From the NCBI GenBank assembly GCA_003426165.1, contig QUAH01000003.1:169525-233524 (forward strand): a stretch of DNA of 64,000 nt. Reading direction: 5' to 3'. Made by a program: the position numbers and the translations under genes. Shown here in pieces: positions 34,759-43,180 of the stretch; position 1 is the stretch's first letter; each line of letters begins with the position of its first letter. Origin of the DNA: Candidatus Saccharicenans subterraneus (GTDB taxonomy: Bacteria; Acidobacteriota; Aminicenantia; Aminicenantales; Saccharicenantaceae). Below the pieces are notes generated by a model, which was given only the letters and a program-made list of their open reading frames with translations, had not been told where the DNA came from and made no database searches.

Positions 34759-35715
34759 TCAGGAAAGGAGTTTTAGCAACCGGTACTCGGCTTCAAACTT
34801 TAATTTCTTGGGCTGAATGGCAATTTCCAGGGGCACCAGCTCGAGGCTATCGTTCTTAAGAGAAACGCACTTATCAGTTTCACCGGCCATCAGGTATTCT
34901 ACGGCGGCGTTTCCCAGCCTGGCCGCCAGAATTCGGTCGAAGGCTGTCGGCCGGCCTCCCCGCTGGATATGACCGAGGACGGCTATCCTGGTTTCCAGCC
35001 CGGTCAGTCCGGTGATGGCCGCGGCAACGTCCCGGGCTGTGGCCCGGCCCTCGGCCACGATCACAATCCAGCTGACCTTGCCGCGGGCGTTTCCTTCTGC
35101 GATTTCCCGGCAGATTTCTTCCAGGGAAAAGTCCTGTTCTGGGAGCAGCACGTCCTCGCAACCGCCGGCCAGGGCCACCTTCATGGCCAGGTAACCGCAG
35201 TCGCGGCCCATGACTTCTACCACGAAGATTCTTTCCAGGCTGGTGGCCGTGTCCCTGATTTTATCCAGGGCATCGAGGGCCACGTTGACGGCCGTGTCCG
35301 CTCCCAGGCAGAAATCAACACCGTTGACGTCATTGTCAATGGTGGCCGGGATTCCCATCACCCTGATACCGTACTTGGTGGCCAGCAGGTGGGCCCCGCT
35401 CAGGGAACCGTTTCCCCCGATGACCACCAGGCCGTCCAGTTTCTGCTCGCGGATGGTCTTAAGGGCCTGTTGCTGGCCGGCTGCGGTCATGAATCTTTCC
35501 GAGCGGGCCGATTTCAGGATGGTTCCGCCCAGGTTGATGATGCCGGAAACCGACCGCCGGTCCAGAACCGTGAGGTTGCCATCTATTAGCCCGTCGTAGC
35601 CCCTGATTATCCCCAAAACCTCAAGGTTGTGGCTGGCCGCGGTTCTGACCAGGGCCCTCAGGGCCGCGTTCACCCCGGCGCAATCCCTGGTTATGACTCC
35701 AATTCTTTTCATCAT
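34759..35715 (-). CDS. pfkA: 6-phosphofructokinase, divergent at the nucleotide site
   Basis: The 318-residue protein (ATG at 35715; the open frame extends upstream without support) aligns along its whole length with PfkA, which phosphorylates fructose 6-phosphate. Sugar-site residues are kept: TIDND, VVEVMGRDCG, LGHIQRGG and SAR. The nucleotide site is unusual. The SGGDAPG loop is shortened to TRDCAG with loss of both glycines, GGDGS reads GGNGS, and the residue before TIDND is Ala (GIPATIDND), neither Gly of ATP enzymes nor Lys of PPi enzymes. The phosphoryl donor is therefore uncertain. It lies between a zinc-ribbon gene and the CoA activase gene on the same strand. Confidence 0.88.
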   Translation of the reverse strand: MMKRIGVITRDCAGVNAALRALVRTAASHNLEVLGIIRGYDGLIDGNLTVLDRRSVSGIINLGGTILKSARSERFMTAAGQQQALKTIREQKLDGLVVIGGNGSLSGAHLLATKYGIRVMGIPATIDNDVNGVDFCLGADTAVNVALDALDKIRDTATSLERIFVVEVMGRDCGYLAMKVALAGGCEDVLLPEQDFSLEEICREIAEGNARGKVSWIVIVAEGRATARDVAAAITGLTGLETRIAVLGHIQRGGRPTAFDRILAARLGNAAVEYLMAGETDKCVSLKNDSLELVPLEIAIQPKKLKFEAEYRLLKLLS

Positions 35716-35740
35716 TGTGTAAGCCCTGTCTTTGGTCTTG

Positions 35741-35769
35741 ATATTACCAGAGTTAACCTTCAGTTTAAA
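35741..35769 (-). promoter_or_regulatory. Possible internal promoter before pfkA
   Basis: TTTAAA (35769-35764) and TAATAT (35746-35741) are 17 bases apart on the minus strand, overlapping the end of the zinc-ribbon gene. Both boxes match only 4 of 6 positions. Confidence 0.3.
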
Positions 35770-36086
35770 GACCGCCCGCAGTATGGGCAGAAGCGGAAAC
35801 CAGGCTCCAGATGACGGCCACAAGCCGGGCAGGTTCCGGTCGCTTTTGAATCCCGGCCTTCTGGCCGGTGGGGCCGGGTATCGTGCTCTGAAATTTCCAG
35901 CCCGCAGTTTTCACAGAGCTTGACAGGTCGTCCTTTTTTGACCGGGAAAAGCGGAATGAAAAAGAGGTTGAGGTAGTGGTCGATCCTGACCCTGAACAGG
36001 GTCGATAATCCGCAGCGAGGGCAGATTCCGGGCAGCTCATCCAGCTTCTTGATTCGCGGGCTGATACCGCCAATGAAAAAAAACAT
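35760..36086 (-). CDS. Small zinc-ribbon protein
   Basis: The 108-residue protein has four CxxC knuckles: C22/C25, C58/C61, C86/C89 and C100/C103, enough for two zinc ribbons. Between the first two lies an aromatic segment, YLNLFFIPLFPVKKG, characteristic of the zinc_ribbon_15 family of small proteins. The N-terminal MFFFIGGIS motif also fits that family. The function is unknown. It starts 18 bases after the symporter gene and precedes pfkA, apparently within one transcription unit. No strong ribosome-binding site is seen. Confidence 0.75.
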   Translation of the reverse strand: MFFFIGGISPRIKKLDELPGICPRCGLSTLFRVRIDHYLNLFFIPLFPVKKGRPVKLCENCGLEISEHDTRPHRPEGRDSKATGTCPACGRHLEPGFRFCPYCGRSLN

Positions 36087-36104
36087 GTCAGGAATCCTGG
36101 CCGT

Positions 36105-37592
36105 TCAACTAAGTCCCTTCATGTATTTCATGTATTCTTCCACCCTGGCCGGTGGCTGGGTATAGAGACTGACCAGGACCACCGCCAGGAAGGACAGGAT
36201 GAAGGCCGGGACCCACTCGGCCACCATGGCCTTTAGCGACGGAATAAGGTACCAGACAATTTCGGTGAGAGAACCGACCAGGATGCCGGCGATGACTCCT
36301 TCCTTGGTGGTCTTTTTCCAGTAAAGCGACAGCAGGACGGCCGGTCCGAAGGCTGCTCCCAGCCCGCCCCAGGCAAACAGCACCAGGTAGAAGACCAGCT
36401 TGTTGGCGTAGGCCGCAAACAGCAGGGCCACCACGGCCACCAGCAGGGTAAAGACCCGGCTGATCAATACCAGCTTCTTTTCCGGTATCTGTTTCTGGCT
36501 GGCGATAATCTTCTGGTAGGCATCCCGGACCACGGCCGAGGAGGCCACCAGCAACTGGGAAGAAGCGGTGGACATTATGGCTGCGAAGATGGCCGCTATG
36601 GTTAACCCAAAAAGAAAGGGATGCAGGTGCTGGGAACCGAGCAGGGGATAGACATTTTCCGGGTCTTTCCCGGGCAGGTTGGCCACGTCCAGGTACAGGG
36701 CTCTTCCGGCCAGCCCGATGAAGACGGCGCCCCAGGCCATCAGGACGTTCCAGATGGTTCCGATGAGGCCGGTCCGGTTGAGTTTCTCCGGTTCTTCTAT
36801 GCTCATGTATTTATTAAGGATATGGGGATTGCCGGGGGAGCCAAAACCAATACCGACAAAGCCCAGCCAGGCGCCGAAGCTGATGGCGAAAGTGTCGAGG
36901 TAGCCGGGAGAAATATTTCCCAGGACTGAGAACATCCGGCCCAGGCCGCCGAAATGAATAATGGCGATAACCGGCAGTATCATCAGGGCAAAGATCATGA
37001 ACATGGCCTGGAGGGTATCCGTCCAGCAGACGGCCATGAATCCGCCCAGGACCGTGTAGAAAATGACGATGGCCGCCGTTATCAGGATTCCCTGCAGCGG
37101 GGTCACGTTGAAACTGGCCGCCAGGGATTTGCCGCCGGCATTGAACTGGGCAGCCACGTAGGCCGTCATGAAAATCAGGATGGGAATCAGGGCAAACAGC
37201 CGGAGCAGGTGCCGGTTGTCTTCAAACCTTGACTCCAGGTAATCGGGAATGGTGATGTCGCCCATCTTCCCAGTGAAATAGCGCAGGCGCTTGCCGGGAA
37301 AGATGAACATGAACAGCTCGACCAGGATGTATCCGACCACGGCCCAGACGGCGGAGACACCCCGGGTAAAGGCCATCCCGGAAACGCCGATGAGCAGCCA
37401 GGCCGAACGGCCGGAAGTAACCGCGGCCAGGGCCACCACAAAGGACTTCATTTTTCTCCCGCCCAGGAAAAATTCTCCTATACCACGGGAAGAAAACCTG
37501 GCGGTGATGATGCCAACCGAAACCATCATTACCACATATAGAATGAATGCGGCCAGGGCCCAGGGATTGGTATGAATGCTCAGGGTGTTCAT
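36105..37592 (-). CDS. Sodium:solute symporter (SSS family, PutP-like)
   Basis: The 495-residue inner-membrane transporter should import an organic solute, plausibly an amino acid, with sodium. It has about 13 hydrophobic helices. SSS features include GEFFLGGRKMKSF, AAVTSGRSAWLLIGVSG, the NAGGKSLAASF loop, VLGGFMAVCWTDTLQA and AAIMSTASSQLLVASS with the serine pair of the sodium site. I place the start at the ATG at 37592, behind GGGAGGAAAG and overlapping the stop of the tiny upstream ORF as ATGA. The open frame runs much further upstream but reads through that ORF and its promoter. The substrate cannot be told, though proline-like transporters are closest in motif. Confidence 0.93.
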   Translation of the reverse strand: MNTLSIHTNPWALAAFILYVVMMVSVGIITARFSSRGIGEFFLGGRKMKSFVVALAAVTSGRSAWLLIGVSGMAFTRGVSAVWAVVGYILVELFMFIFPGKRLRYFTGKMGDITIPDYLESRFEDNRHLLRLFALIPILIFMTAYVAAQFNAGGKSLAASFNVTPLQGILITAAIVIFYTVLGGFMAVCWTDTLQAMFMIFALMILPVIAIIHFGGLGRMFSVLGNISPGYLDTFAISFGAWLGFVGIGFGSPGNPHILNKYMSIEEPEKLNRTGLIGTIWNVLMAWGAVFIGLAGRALYLDVANLPGKDPENVYPLLGSQHLHPFLFGLTIAAIFAAIMSTASSQLLVASSAVVRDAYQKIIASQKQIPEKKLVLISRVFTLLVAVVALLFAAYANKLVFYLVLFAWGGLGAAFGPAVLLSLYWKKTTKEGVIAGILVGSLTEIVWYLIPSLKAMVAEWVPAFILSFLAVVLVSLYTQPPARVEEYMKYMKGLS

Positions 37593-37681
37593 TTCTTTCC
37601 TCCCTTCCTGAGGCCCAGGACCAGGGCCAGGACCAGGATCAGGCCGGGCATGATGAACAGGCCGAAGTAAGTTGACAGCAT
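37589..37681 (-). CDS. 30-residue membrane peptide, putative symporter small accessory protein
   Basis: This ORF encodes 30 residues: a short N-terminus, a single hydrophobic helix (FGLFIMPGLILVLALVLGL) and a basic tail (RKGGKK). Its ATG follows AAGGAGGTGGCC, a full anti-Shine-Dalgarno match at good spacing. Its stop overlaps the symporter start as ATGA, so the two must be translationally coupled. The positive-inside rule puts the tail in the cytoplasm. Tiny single-helix proteins encoded just before SSS transporters are known as symporter small accessory proteins, and this one fits by size, topology and position. A role in stabilising or gating the transporter is inference. Confidence 0.8.
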   Translation of the reverse strand: MLSTYFGLFIMPGLILVLALVLGLRKGGKK

Positions 37682-37703
37682 GGCCACCTCCTTCAGATGG
37701 CAT

Positions 37704-37732
37704 AAAATACCACAGCCCGGCCCGGTCTTCAA
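37704..37732 (-). promoter_or_regulatory. Promoter of the symporter operon
   Basis: TTGAAG (37732-37727) and TATTTT (37709-37704) are 17 bases apart on the minus strand, about 22 bases before the small accessory ORF. Confidence 0.45.
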
Positions 37733-37814
37733 TTTTCTTTATTGCCTTTATTCTCTGGAACAATTCTCCCGGTTGTGCTATGTATAAAGTCTCAAATCCC
37801 TCATGGAGGCTCCG

Positions 37815-39953
37815 ATGACCAAGGGTAAAATGGCAATCGTGGTCTTGTTTACCTGTGTTATGATAATTCTGGTGGCGGCTTCGGCCTGCCGGAAAGCGGA
37901 GGAAAAAATTATCTATCCCCAGACCAAAAAAGTGGACCAGGTTGATGATTATTTTGGCACCAAAGTGGCCGACCCTTACCGCTGGCTGGAAGACGACAAT
38001 TCCGAGGAAACCAGGAAATGGGTGGAAGAACAGAACCGGGTAACCTTCGCTTACCTGGAAAAAATTCCTTACCGTGAAAAAATTCGTGAACGTCTTAGAG
38101 ACATATACAACTATCCACGGATGGGGCAGCCCATCAGGGCCGGAGACTATTATTTCTTCTACAAGAACGATGGCTTGCAAAATCAGTCTGTAATTTATAT
38201 CCAGAAGGGCCTGGACGGGCAGCCTGAAGTCTTCATCGACCCCAACCAGCTTTCACCGGATGGAACGGTCAGGATTGGCCTGGCCGGTTTTTCTACCGAT
38301 TTCCGGTACGTGGCCATCAACCGCTCTGAGGCTGGCTCCGACTGGTCGGAGCTGAGGGTGATGGAGATTGCCACCCGGAAGGAGCTTCCGGACAGGATTC
38401 GCTGGGTCAAGTTTTCTGGCGCGGCCTGGTATAAAGATGGCTTTTTCTACAGCGGCTATGATCAGCCTGCCCCGGGCCAGGAACTGAGCGCCCGCAACGA
38501 GTTCCAGAAGGTCTTTTATCACAAGCTGGGAGACCCGCAGGAGAAAGATACCCTCATCTACCAGGACCCGAAAAATCCGCTGCGATACTTCAACCTGGGA
38601 GTGACCGAGGACCAGAAGTACGCCATACTTGATATTTCGGCCGGGACCTCCGGCAATGAACTCTACTGGAAAGATTTGACTGCGAAAAAATCTGATTTCC
38701 AGCTTCTAATTCCCGGTTTCGACCACGACAGCGAGGTCATAGATAACCTGGGTGACAAGTTCCTGGTCAGAACCAACCTCGGGGCCCCAAATTTCCGCCT
38801 GGTCCTGGTCGACCCCGGGAACCCGTCCCCGGACAGATGGCAGGAAATCCTGCCCGAAAAACCTGAAGTCCTGGTCTCGGCCAGCATGGCCGGCGGCTAC
38901 CTGTTCGCTTCCTATCTACAGGATGCCCGGACCAGGGTTTACCAGCACCGGCCCAGCGGCGAGCTCATCAAGGAAGTCGAACTGCCGACCATCGGCACGG
39001 CCTCGGGCTTTGGCGGCTGGCGGGACGACAAGGTCATTTTTTACACCTTTCAATCCTTCAACTATCCTCCGACCATCTATAAGTATGACCTGGCCAGCGG
39101 CCAGTCTGAAGTCTTTGTCCGGCAGCAGGTAAAGTTCAACCCGGAAGATTTTGAGGTCAAGCAGGTGTTCTATAACAGCAAGGACGGGACCAGGGTGCCG
39201 ATGTTTATAGTCCACAAAAGGGGACTGGTTCTGGATGGTAAGAATCCAACCTGGCTGACGGCCTACGGAGGCTTTAATGTCAGCCTGACCCCGGGCTTCA
39301 ACCCGACGATCCTGGTCATCCTGGAAAACGGTGGCGTCTTCGCCCAGCCCAACCTGAGGGGCGGCGGAGAGTACGGAGAAAAATGGCACCGGGCCGGGAT
39401 GCTGGAAAACAAGCAGAATGTCTTTGACGACTTCATCGCGGCCGCCGAGTATCTGATCGGCGAAAAGTATACCTCGCCGAAGTACCTGGCCATCTCCGGC
39501 GCTTCCAACGGCGGCCTGCTGGTGGGTGCGGTCATGACCCAGAGGCCGGAACTTTTTGGCGTGGCCTTTCCGGCGGTTGGAGTGATGGATATGCTGCGCT
39601 ACCACAAGTTTACCGTGGGCTGGGGCTGGGTGGTGGAGTACGGTTCGAGCGACAGGGAAGACCAGTTCCGGTACCTTTTCAAGTATTCGCCGCTTCACAA
39701 TATCCGGGATGGAGTCTGCTATCCGGCCACCATGGTGACCACGGCCGACCACGACGACCGGGTGGTGCCGGCCCATTCTTTCAAGTTTGCGGCCACCCTG
39801 CAGGAAAAGCAGGCCTGCAACCGGCCGGTGCTGATCCGTATTGAAACCCGCTCCGGGCACGGCTCCAGCAACGTTACCAAGGCCATAGACGAGCTCGCCG
39901 ACAAGTATTCTTTCATGTTCCGGGTCATGGGCCTTAAGCCGATTTACCGCTGA
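37815..39953 (+). CDS. Prolyl oligopeptidase (S9A), predicted lipoprotein
   Basis: This serine peptidase cleaves short peptides after proline. The 712-residue protein has an N-terminal lipoprotein-like signal ending in VAASAC, so it is exported and perhaps membrane-anchored. The seven-bladed propeller region starts after VADPYRWLEDDNSEE, the S9A hallmark. The catalytic triad is S564 in ISGASNGGLLVGA, D648 in TTADHDDRVVP and H682 in TRSGHGSSN. I prefer the ATG at 37815 because GGAGG stands five bases before it; an ATG at 37803 would add four residues. It faces the amidohydrolase operon and, with the M14 and M20 enzymes, suggests a peptide-degrading lifestyle. Confidence 0.95.
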   Translation: MTKGKMAIVVLFTCVMIILVAASACRKAEEKIIYPQTKKVDQVDDYFGTKVADPYRWLEDDNSEETRKWVEEQNRVTFAYLEKIPYREKIRERLRDIYNYPRMGQPIRAGDYYFFYKNDGLQNQSVIYIQKGLDGQPEVFIDPNQLSPDGTVRIGLAGFSTDFRYVAINRSEAGSDWSELRVMEIATRKELPDRIRWVKFSGAAWYKDGFFYSGYDQPAPGQELSARNEFQKVFYHKLGDPQEKDTLIYQDPKNPLRYFNLGVTEDQKYAILDISAGTSGNELYWKDLTAKKSDFQLLIPGFDHDSEVIDNLGDKFLVRTNLGAPNFRLVLVDPGNPSPDRWQEILPEKPEVLVSASMAGGYLFASYLQDARTRVYQHRPSGELIKEVELPTIGTASGFGGWRDDKVIFYTFQSFNYPPTIYKYDLASGQSEVFVRQQVKFNPEDFEVKQVFYNSKDGTRVPMFIVHKRGLVLDGKNPTWLTAYGGFNVSLTPGFNPTILVILENGGVFAQPNLRGGGEYGEKWHRAGMLENKQNVFDDFIAAAEYLIGEKYTSPKYLAISGASNGGLLVGAVMTQRPELFGVAFPAVGVMDMLRYHKFTVGWGWVVEYGSSDREDQFRYLFKYSPLHNIRDGVCYPATMVTTADHDDRVVPAHSFKFAATLQEKQACNRPVLIRIETRSGHGSSNVTKAIDELADKYSFMFRVMGLKPIYR

Positions 39954-40115
39954 TGCCTTAAGACCAGGCTGGCGGCCTGATCCTGCCGGATTGAATGGTT
40001 CGAGCGGCGGGCGTAGCCTGGTCGGTACCGGGGTGAATTAATTTCTGAATAATCTGAGTCAGGCCTGAAATCGGCCCGGTCAGGTCATCCAAGTTGACCA
40101 TGAGCCAAGCCCGGG

Positions 40116-40156
40116 AACCGGCCTGAAACCCGGTTGGGCTCGAAAGCCCTTCATTT
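40116..40156 (+). terminator. Tandem hairpins in the convergent gap after prolyl oligopeptidase
   Basis: AACCGG/CCGGTT (40116-40121 with 40130-40135) is followed directly by GGGCT/AGCCC around a CGAA loop (40136-40149), then TTCATTT. The T-tract is weak, so termination is possible but not assured. The rest of the 265-base gap holds no ORF I can support. Confidence 0.4.
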
Positions 40157-40218
40157 ACGCCCAGGCCATCAGCAGCCAGGGTTCCTTTTCCAATTACGCG
40201 GATTATCCTGTCTTCCGC

Positions 40219-41829
40219 TCAGTCTTTGATCTCATGCTGTTCCAGCAGGGCTCTCCACTTCTCCATCAGGGCTCGGTTGATATCCAGCGGCGGAGTGGCC
40301 TCCGGCGGCAGGAAGGATTTATATGAATGGGTCTTCATGTGTTCTTCAAATTCGGCCCTGATTTTTTTCAGCTCTTCGGGCCCGGTCAGCAGGTCGAGAG
40401 CGGTCAGGGCCATGGCCCCGGCTCCCGCGTTCAATCCTTTCCAGGCAATTGAGCCGTAGACCGAGGCCACGGTTGACCAGTGATGGCCGATGGCCCCGGG
40501 CACGCTGGACGGGAAACGAACCGTGGCCGTCGGGGCCACCAGGGTTACTTCGCCCACGTCGGTGGAGCCACCACCGATGAATGAATCTCTTGGCTCTCGC
40601 AGCGGGTTAACCTCCCTTTTCAGGCCCTTTTCTTCCGACTTAAGTTCCTGTTGCAGGGCCAGGGCAAATTCTTCTTCTTCCTTATCCCAGGCCGGCATCC
40701 CGGCCAGCTCGATGTTCTTCTGAAGGAGCTCAGCCAGGGCCCGGTTTCCGTGGAACTGGTGGGTGGCGCTGAGCACCCGGACTTCGGCCAGTTCGGTGCC
40801 CGTGGCCAGGGCCGCGGCTCTGGCGCAGTTCGCCACCCGTTCAAACATCGCTTCCAGCTCGGCGTCGGTGTTCCGGACGTAATACCAGACCGAAGCTTTG
40901 TCGGGGACGACGTTGGGAGCCTGTCCGCCCTCAAGGATGATGTAATGGAGGCGATGGGCTGGGTTCAGGTGTTCCCGCAGGTAATTGGTGGCCACGTTCA
41001 TCAGTTCCACCGCGTCCAGGGCACTGCGTCCGGCCCAGGGCGCCCCGGCGCTATGGGCTGTTTTTCCCCTGAAGGTAAAGATGGCGGAAATCACCGCGTT
41101 CCCCGAGACCCCGTAGGCCGTGCCGAAATCGCTGGAGCTGTGGTTGTCAATGACGGCATCCACGTCTCGAAACAGACCGGCCCGGACCATGTAAGGCCGG
41201 CTGGCCAGGATCTCTTCGCCCGGCGAGCCAAAGACCTTGATCGTTCCCTTGATTCCAAATTTTTCCATGGCCTTCCTGGTGGCTATGGCCGCGGCCACCG
41301 CCGCCGTGCCCATGGTATTGTGACCACAGCCGTGGCCCGGGGCGCCTTCGACTACCGGGTCCTTCCTGGGCACCCGTCCTTTCTGGGAAAGCATCGGCAG
41401 GGCGTCAAATTCGCCCAGGAAGCCGATGACCGGTTTCCCCTCTCCGTAGCTGGCCACGAAGCAGGTCGGCATTCCGGCCAGCCCCCGCTCCACCTTGAAG
41501 CCGGCCTGCTCCAGGGTGTCGGCCAGGAGTTTTGAAGACTTGAACTCCTGCAGGCCCAGCTCGGCATAGGACCAGATGCGGTCGGAGATGCGGCCGAAGA
41601 ATTCCAGCTGTTCTTTCTCTCCCAGCCAGTCCAGGATGAACTTTTTTTCCTTTCCAATTTTTACCGCAACTTTTTTCTTCGCGGTCTGAGTGTTTTCCGG
41701 TCCGGCGGCAAGCCCTGCCCGGTAGCAGAGCAGGGCGGCCAGCAGCAGCAGGGGCAGCAGTCTCCAGAGTCTGGTCTGGGGAGTTCCTCCGGGACGATCA
41801 ACTTTTTCAGGCAGCCCGGGGTGATTCAT
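40219..41829 (-). CDS. Exported M20-family amidohydrolase (AbgB-like)
   Basis: The 536-residue protein belongs to the M20D peptidase/amidohydrolase group, whose members hydrolyse acyl-amino acids, peptides or aminobenzoyl-glutamate. It has an N-terminal hydrophobic signal (about residues 21-42, LWRLLPLLLLAALLCYRAGL), unusual for the mostly cytoplasmic AbgB proteins. Metal-site motifs are GEFDALP (139-145), GHGCGHN (165-171), EEILASRPYM and, near the C-terminus, GGSTDVGEV. The insertion typical of the dimerisation domain lies between. It is the last gene of the four-gene amidohydrolase operon, starting one base beyond the stop of the gene before it. Confidence 0.9.
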   Translation of the reverse strand: MNHPGLPEKVDRPGGTPQTRLWRLLPLLLLAALLCYRAGLAAGPENTQTAKKKVAVKIGKEKKFILDWLGEKEQLEFFGRISDRIWSYAELGLQEFKSSKLLADTLEQAGFKVERGLAGMPTCFVASYGEGKPVIGFLGEFDALPMLSQKGRVPRKDPVVEGAPGHGCGHNTMGTAAVAAAIATRKAMEKFGIKGTIKVFGSPGEEILASRPYMVRAGLFRDVDAVIDNHSSSDFGTAYGVSGNAVISAIFTFRGKTAHSAGAPWAGRSALDAVELMNVATNYLREHLNPAHRLHYIILEGGQAPNVVPDKASVWYYVRNTDAELEAMFERVANCARAAALATGTELAEVRVLSATHQFHGNRALAELLQKNIELAGMPAWDKEEEEFALALQQELKSEEKGLKREVNPLREPRDSFIGGGSTDVGEVTLVAPTATVRFPSSVPGAIGHHWSTVASVYGSIAWKGLNAGAGAMALTALDLLTGPEELKKIRAEFEEHMKTHSYKSFLPPEATPPLDINRALMEKWRALLEQHEIKD

Positions 41830-41830
41830 G

Positions 41831-43180
41831 TTATTTCTCCCTTTCCCTTTTCCTGAATTTTTCCAGCAACTCTGTATAGCGGTTGCTCAGGTCCACCTCC
41901 CGGCCCTCGATGAAAACCTTTTCAATTCGCGTGCCGAGTTCCAGCAGGTCGCCGTCAGCCAGGACGATGTTGGCCAGTTTCCCGGCTTCCAGGCTGCCCA
42001 TGAGCTTGTCCACTCCGAATATTTCAGCTGGGTAGATGGTTACCGCCTTCAACGCTTCCAGGCGGTCAAGTCCGAAAGCCGCCGCCTTGGCCGCATGGTA
42101 GGGAAGGTCCTTGGCCGCGCTGGAACTGGATGAGGAAAAGGCAATTTTCACCCCGGCCTGGTTGAGCAATACCGGGTTCATAAACAGTGAATCATAGCCG
42201 TCTTCCCACACCGGCGGCTGGTCATAGAGCGAACCGATGAGGCAGGGGATGCCCGCTTTCTTGATTTCCCCGGCCACCTTGTAGCCCTGGTGGACCCCGT
42301 AGAATATGGCCTTAATCTTTTCTTCCTGAACGAAGCGGATGGTCTGCAGGATGTCCTTGTCAGCCTGGACCGAAAAGATGACCGGCAGCTCCCCCTTGAC
42401 CACCGGCAGCAGGCAGTGGCTGGTTTCGTCGAAATCAGGCCTGGGTAGCAGAAGGTTTTTTGCAGCCTGTTCTCTTCTTATCTCGTACATTCTGGCCCGG
42501 TGAAACAATTCCTTGAGCTCGGCCAGGGCCCGGTCGGTGGAGACGGCTGCCTGCTGGGTACCCATGCCCATGAATCCACGCCTTCCACCCCTGATGCCCG
42601 GAAGCTCGACCACCAGGGCCAGGCTTTCCTTGATTACCATTTCCCGGTTGGTCCAGCCGTCGAGCTTGACCAGGGTGCTCTGCCCGGCTATCAAGCCGCC
42701 AGAGGGAGCCACCACCGCGGCCACGATTCCGTTGGACCGGGCGATTGGTATGTGCATGGAGTCGTACTTCAGGGCTTCGATGGCCTTGACCTGGGGATTG
42801 ATGCGCCCGGTCTCCCGGTTGTCAACCGTGGCTGAAACGCCGCTTATCTCCACCAGCCCCAAAGAAGAATAGCCGTCGATCATTCCCGGGTAAGCGGTCA
42901 GGCCCCGGGCCTCTATGATTCTGGCCCCGGCCGGAATTTCCAGGTTGGCTCCAAGGGCCCTTATTTTCCCGTTCTCGACCAGGATGGTTCCCGAAGGAAT
43001 GTCCTGGCCGACGACCGGGACGATCCGGACGTTGACGATGGCCAGCAAAGCTGACCCGGTATCGCTATTTTTCACATCTGTCCGGGCTTCTGCCGGCGAC
43101 AACAGCCAGGTGGTTAAGAGTAAAATTATCAGGAATGACAGCGGCAGATATTTCTTAAAGCAAGTTATTCTGCTGAACAT
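41831..43180 (-). CDS. Amidohydrolase-family protein lacking metal ligands, secreted
   Basis: The 449-residue protein has a signal peptide (YLPLSFLIILLLTTWLLSPA) and the overall amidohydrolase fold: N-terminal beta-sandwich (ILVENGKIRALGANL), barrel, and C-terminal LMGSLEAGKLANIVLADGD. The HxH metal motif that should follow PGMID is GYSSL instead. The later His and Asp positions read FSVQADKDI, GVHQGYKVAGEI and FSSSSSSAAKD. It therefore lacks most catalytic ligands and is probably not a hydrolase on its own. It may be a structural partner of the intact paralogue encoded just before it, with which it shares a one-base TGATG overlap. Confidence 0.85.
   Translation of the reverse strand: MFSRITCFKKYLPLSFLIILLLTTWLLSPAEARTDVKNSDTGSALLAIVNVRIVPVVGQDIPSGTILVENGKIRALGANLEIPAGARIIEARGLTAYPGMIDGYSSLGLVEISGVSATVDNRETGRINPQVKAIEALKYDSMHIPIARSNGIVAAVVAPSGGLIAGQSTLVKLDGWTNREMVIKESLALVVELPGIRGGRRGFMGMGTQQAAVSTDRALAELKELFHRARMYEIRREQAAKNLLLPRPDFDETSHCLLPVVKGELPVIFSVQADKDILQTIRFVQEEKIKAIFYGVHQGYKVAGEIKKAGIPCLIGSLYDQPPVWEDGYDSLFMNPVLLNQAGVKIAFSSSSSSAAKDLPYHAAKAAAFGLDRLEALKAVTIYPAEIFGVDKLMGSLEAGKLANIVLADGDLLELGTRIEKVFIEGREVDLSNRYTELLEKFRKREREK

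Noticed and set aside
37593-38180. N-terminal extension of the symporter reading frame
   Set aside because: The extension reads through the small accessory ORF, the promoter and into the divergent peptidase gene. The ATG at 37592 has a strong ribosome-binding site and begins with a proper transporter helix.
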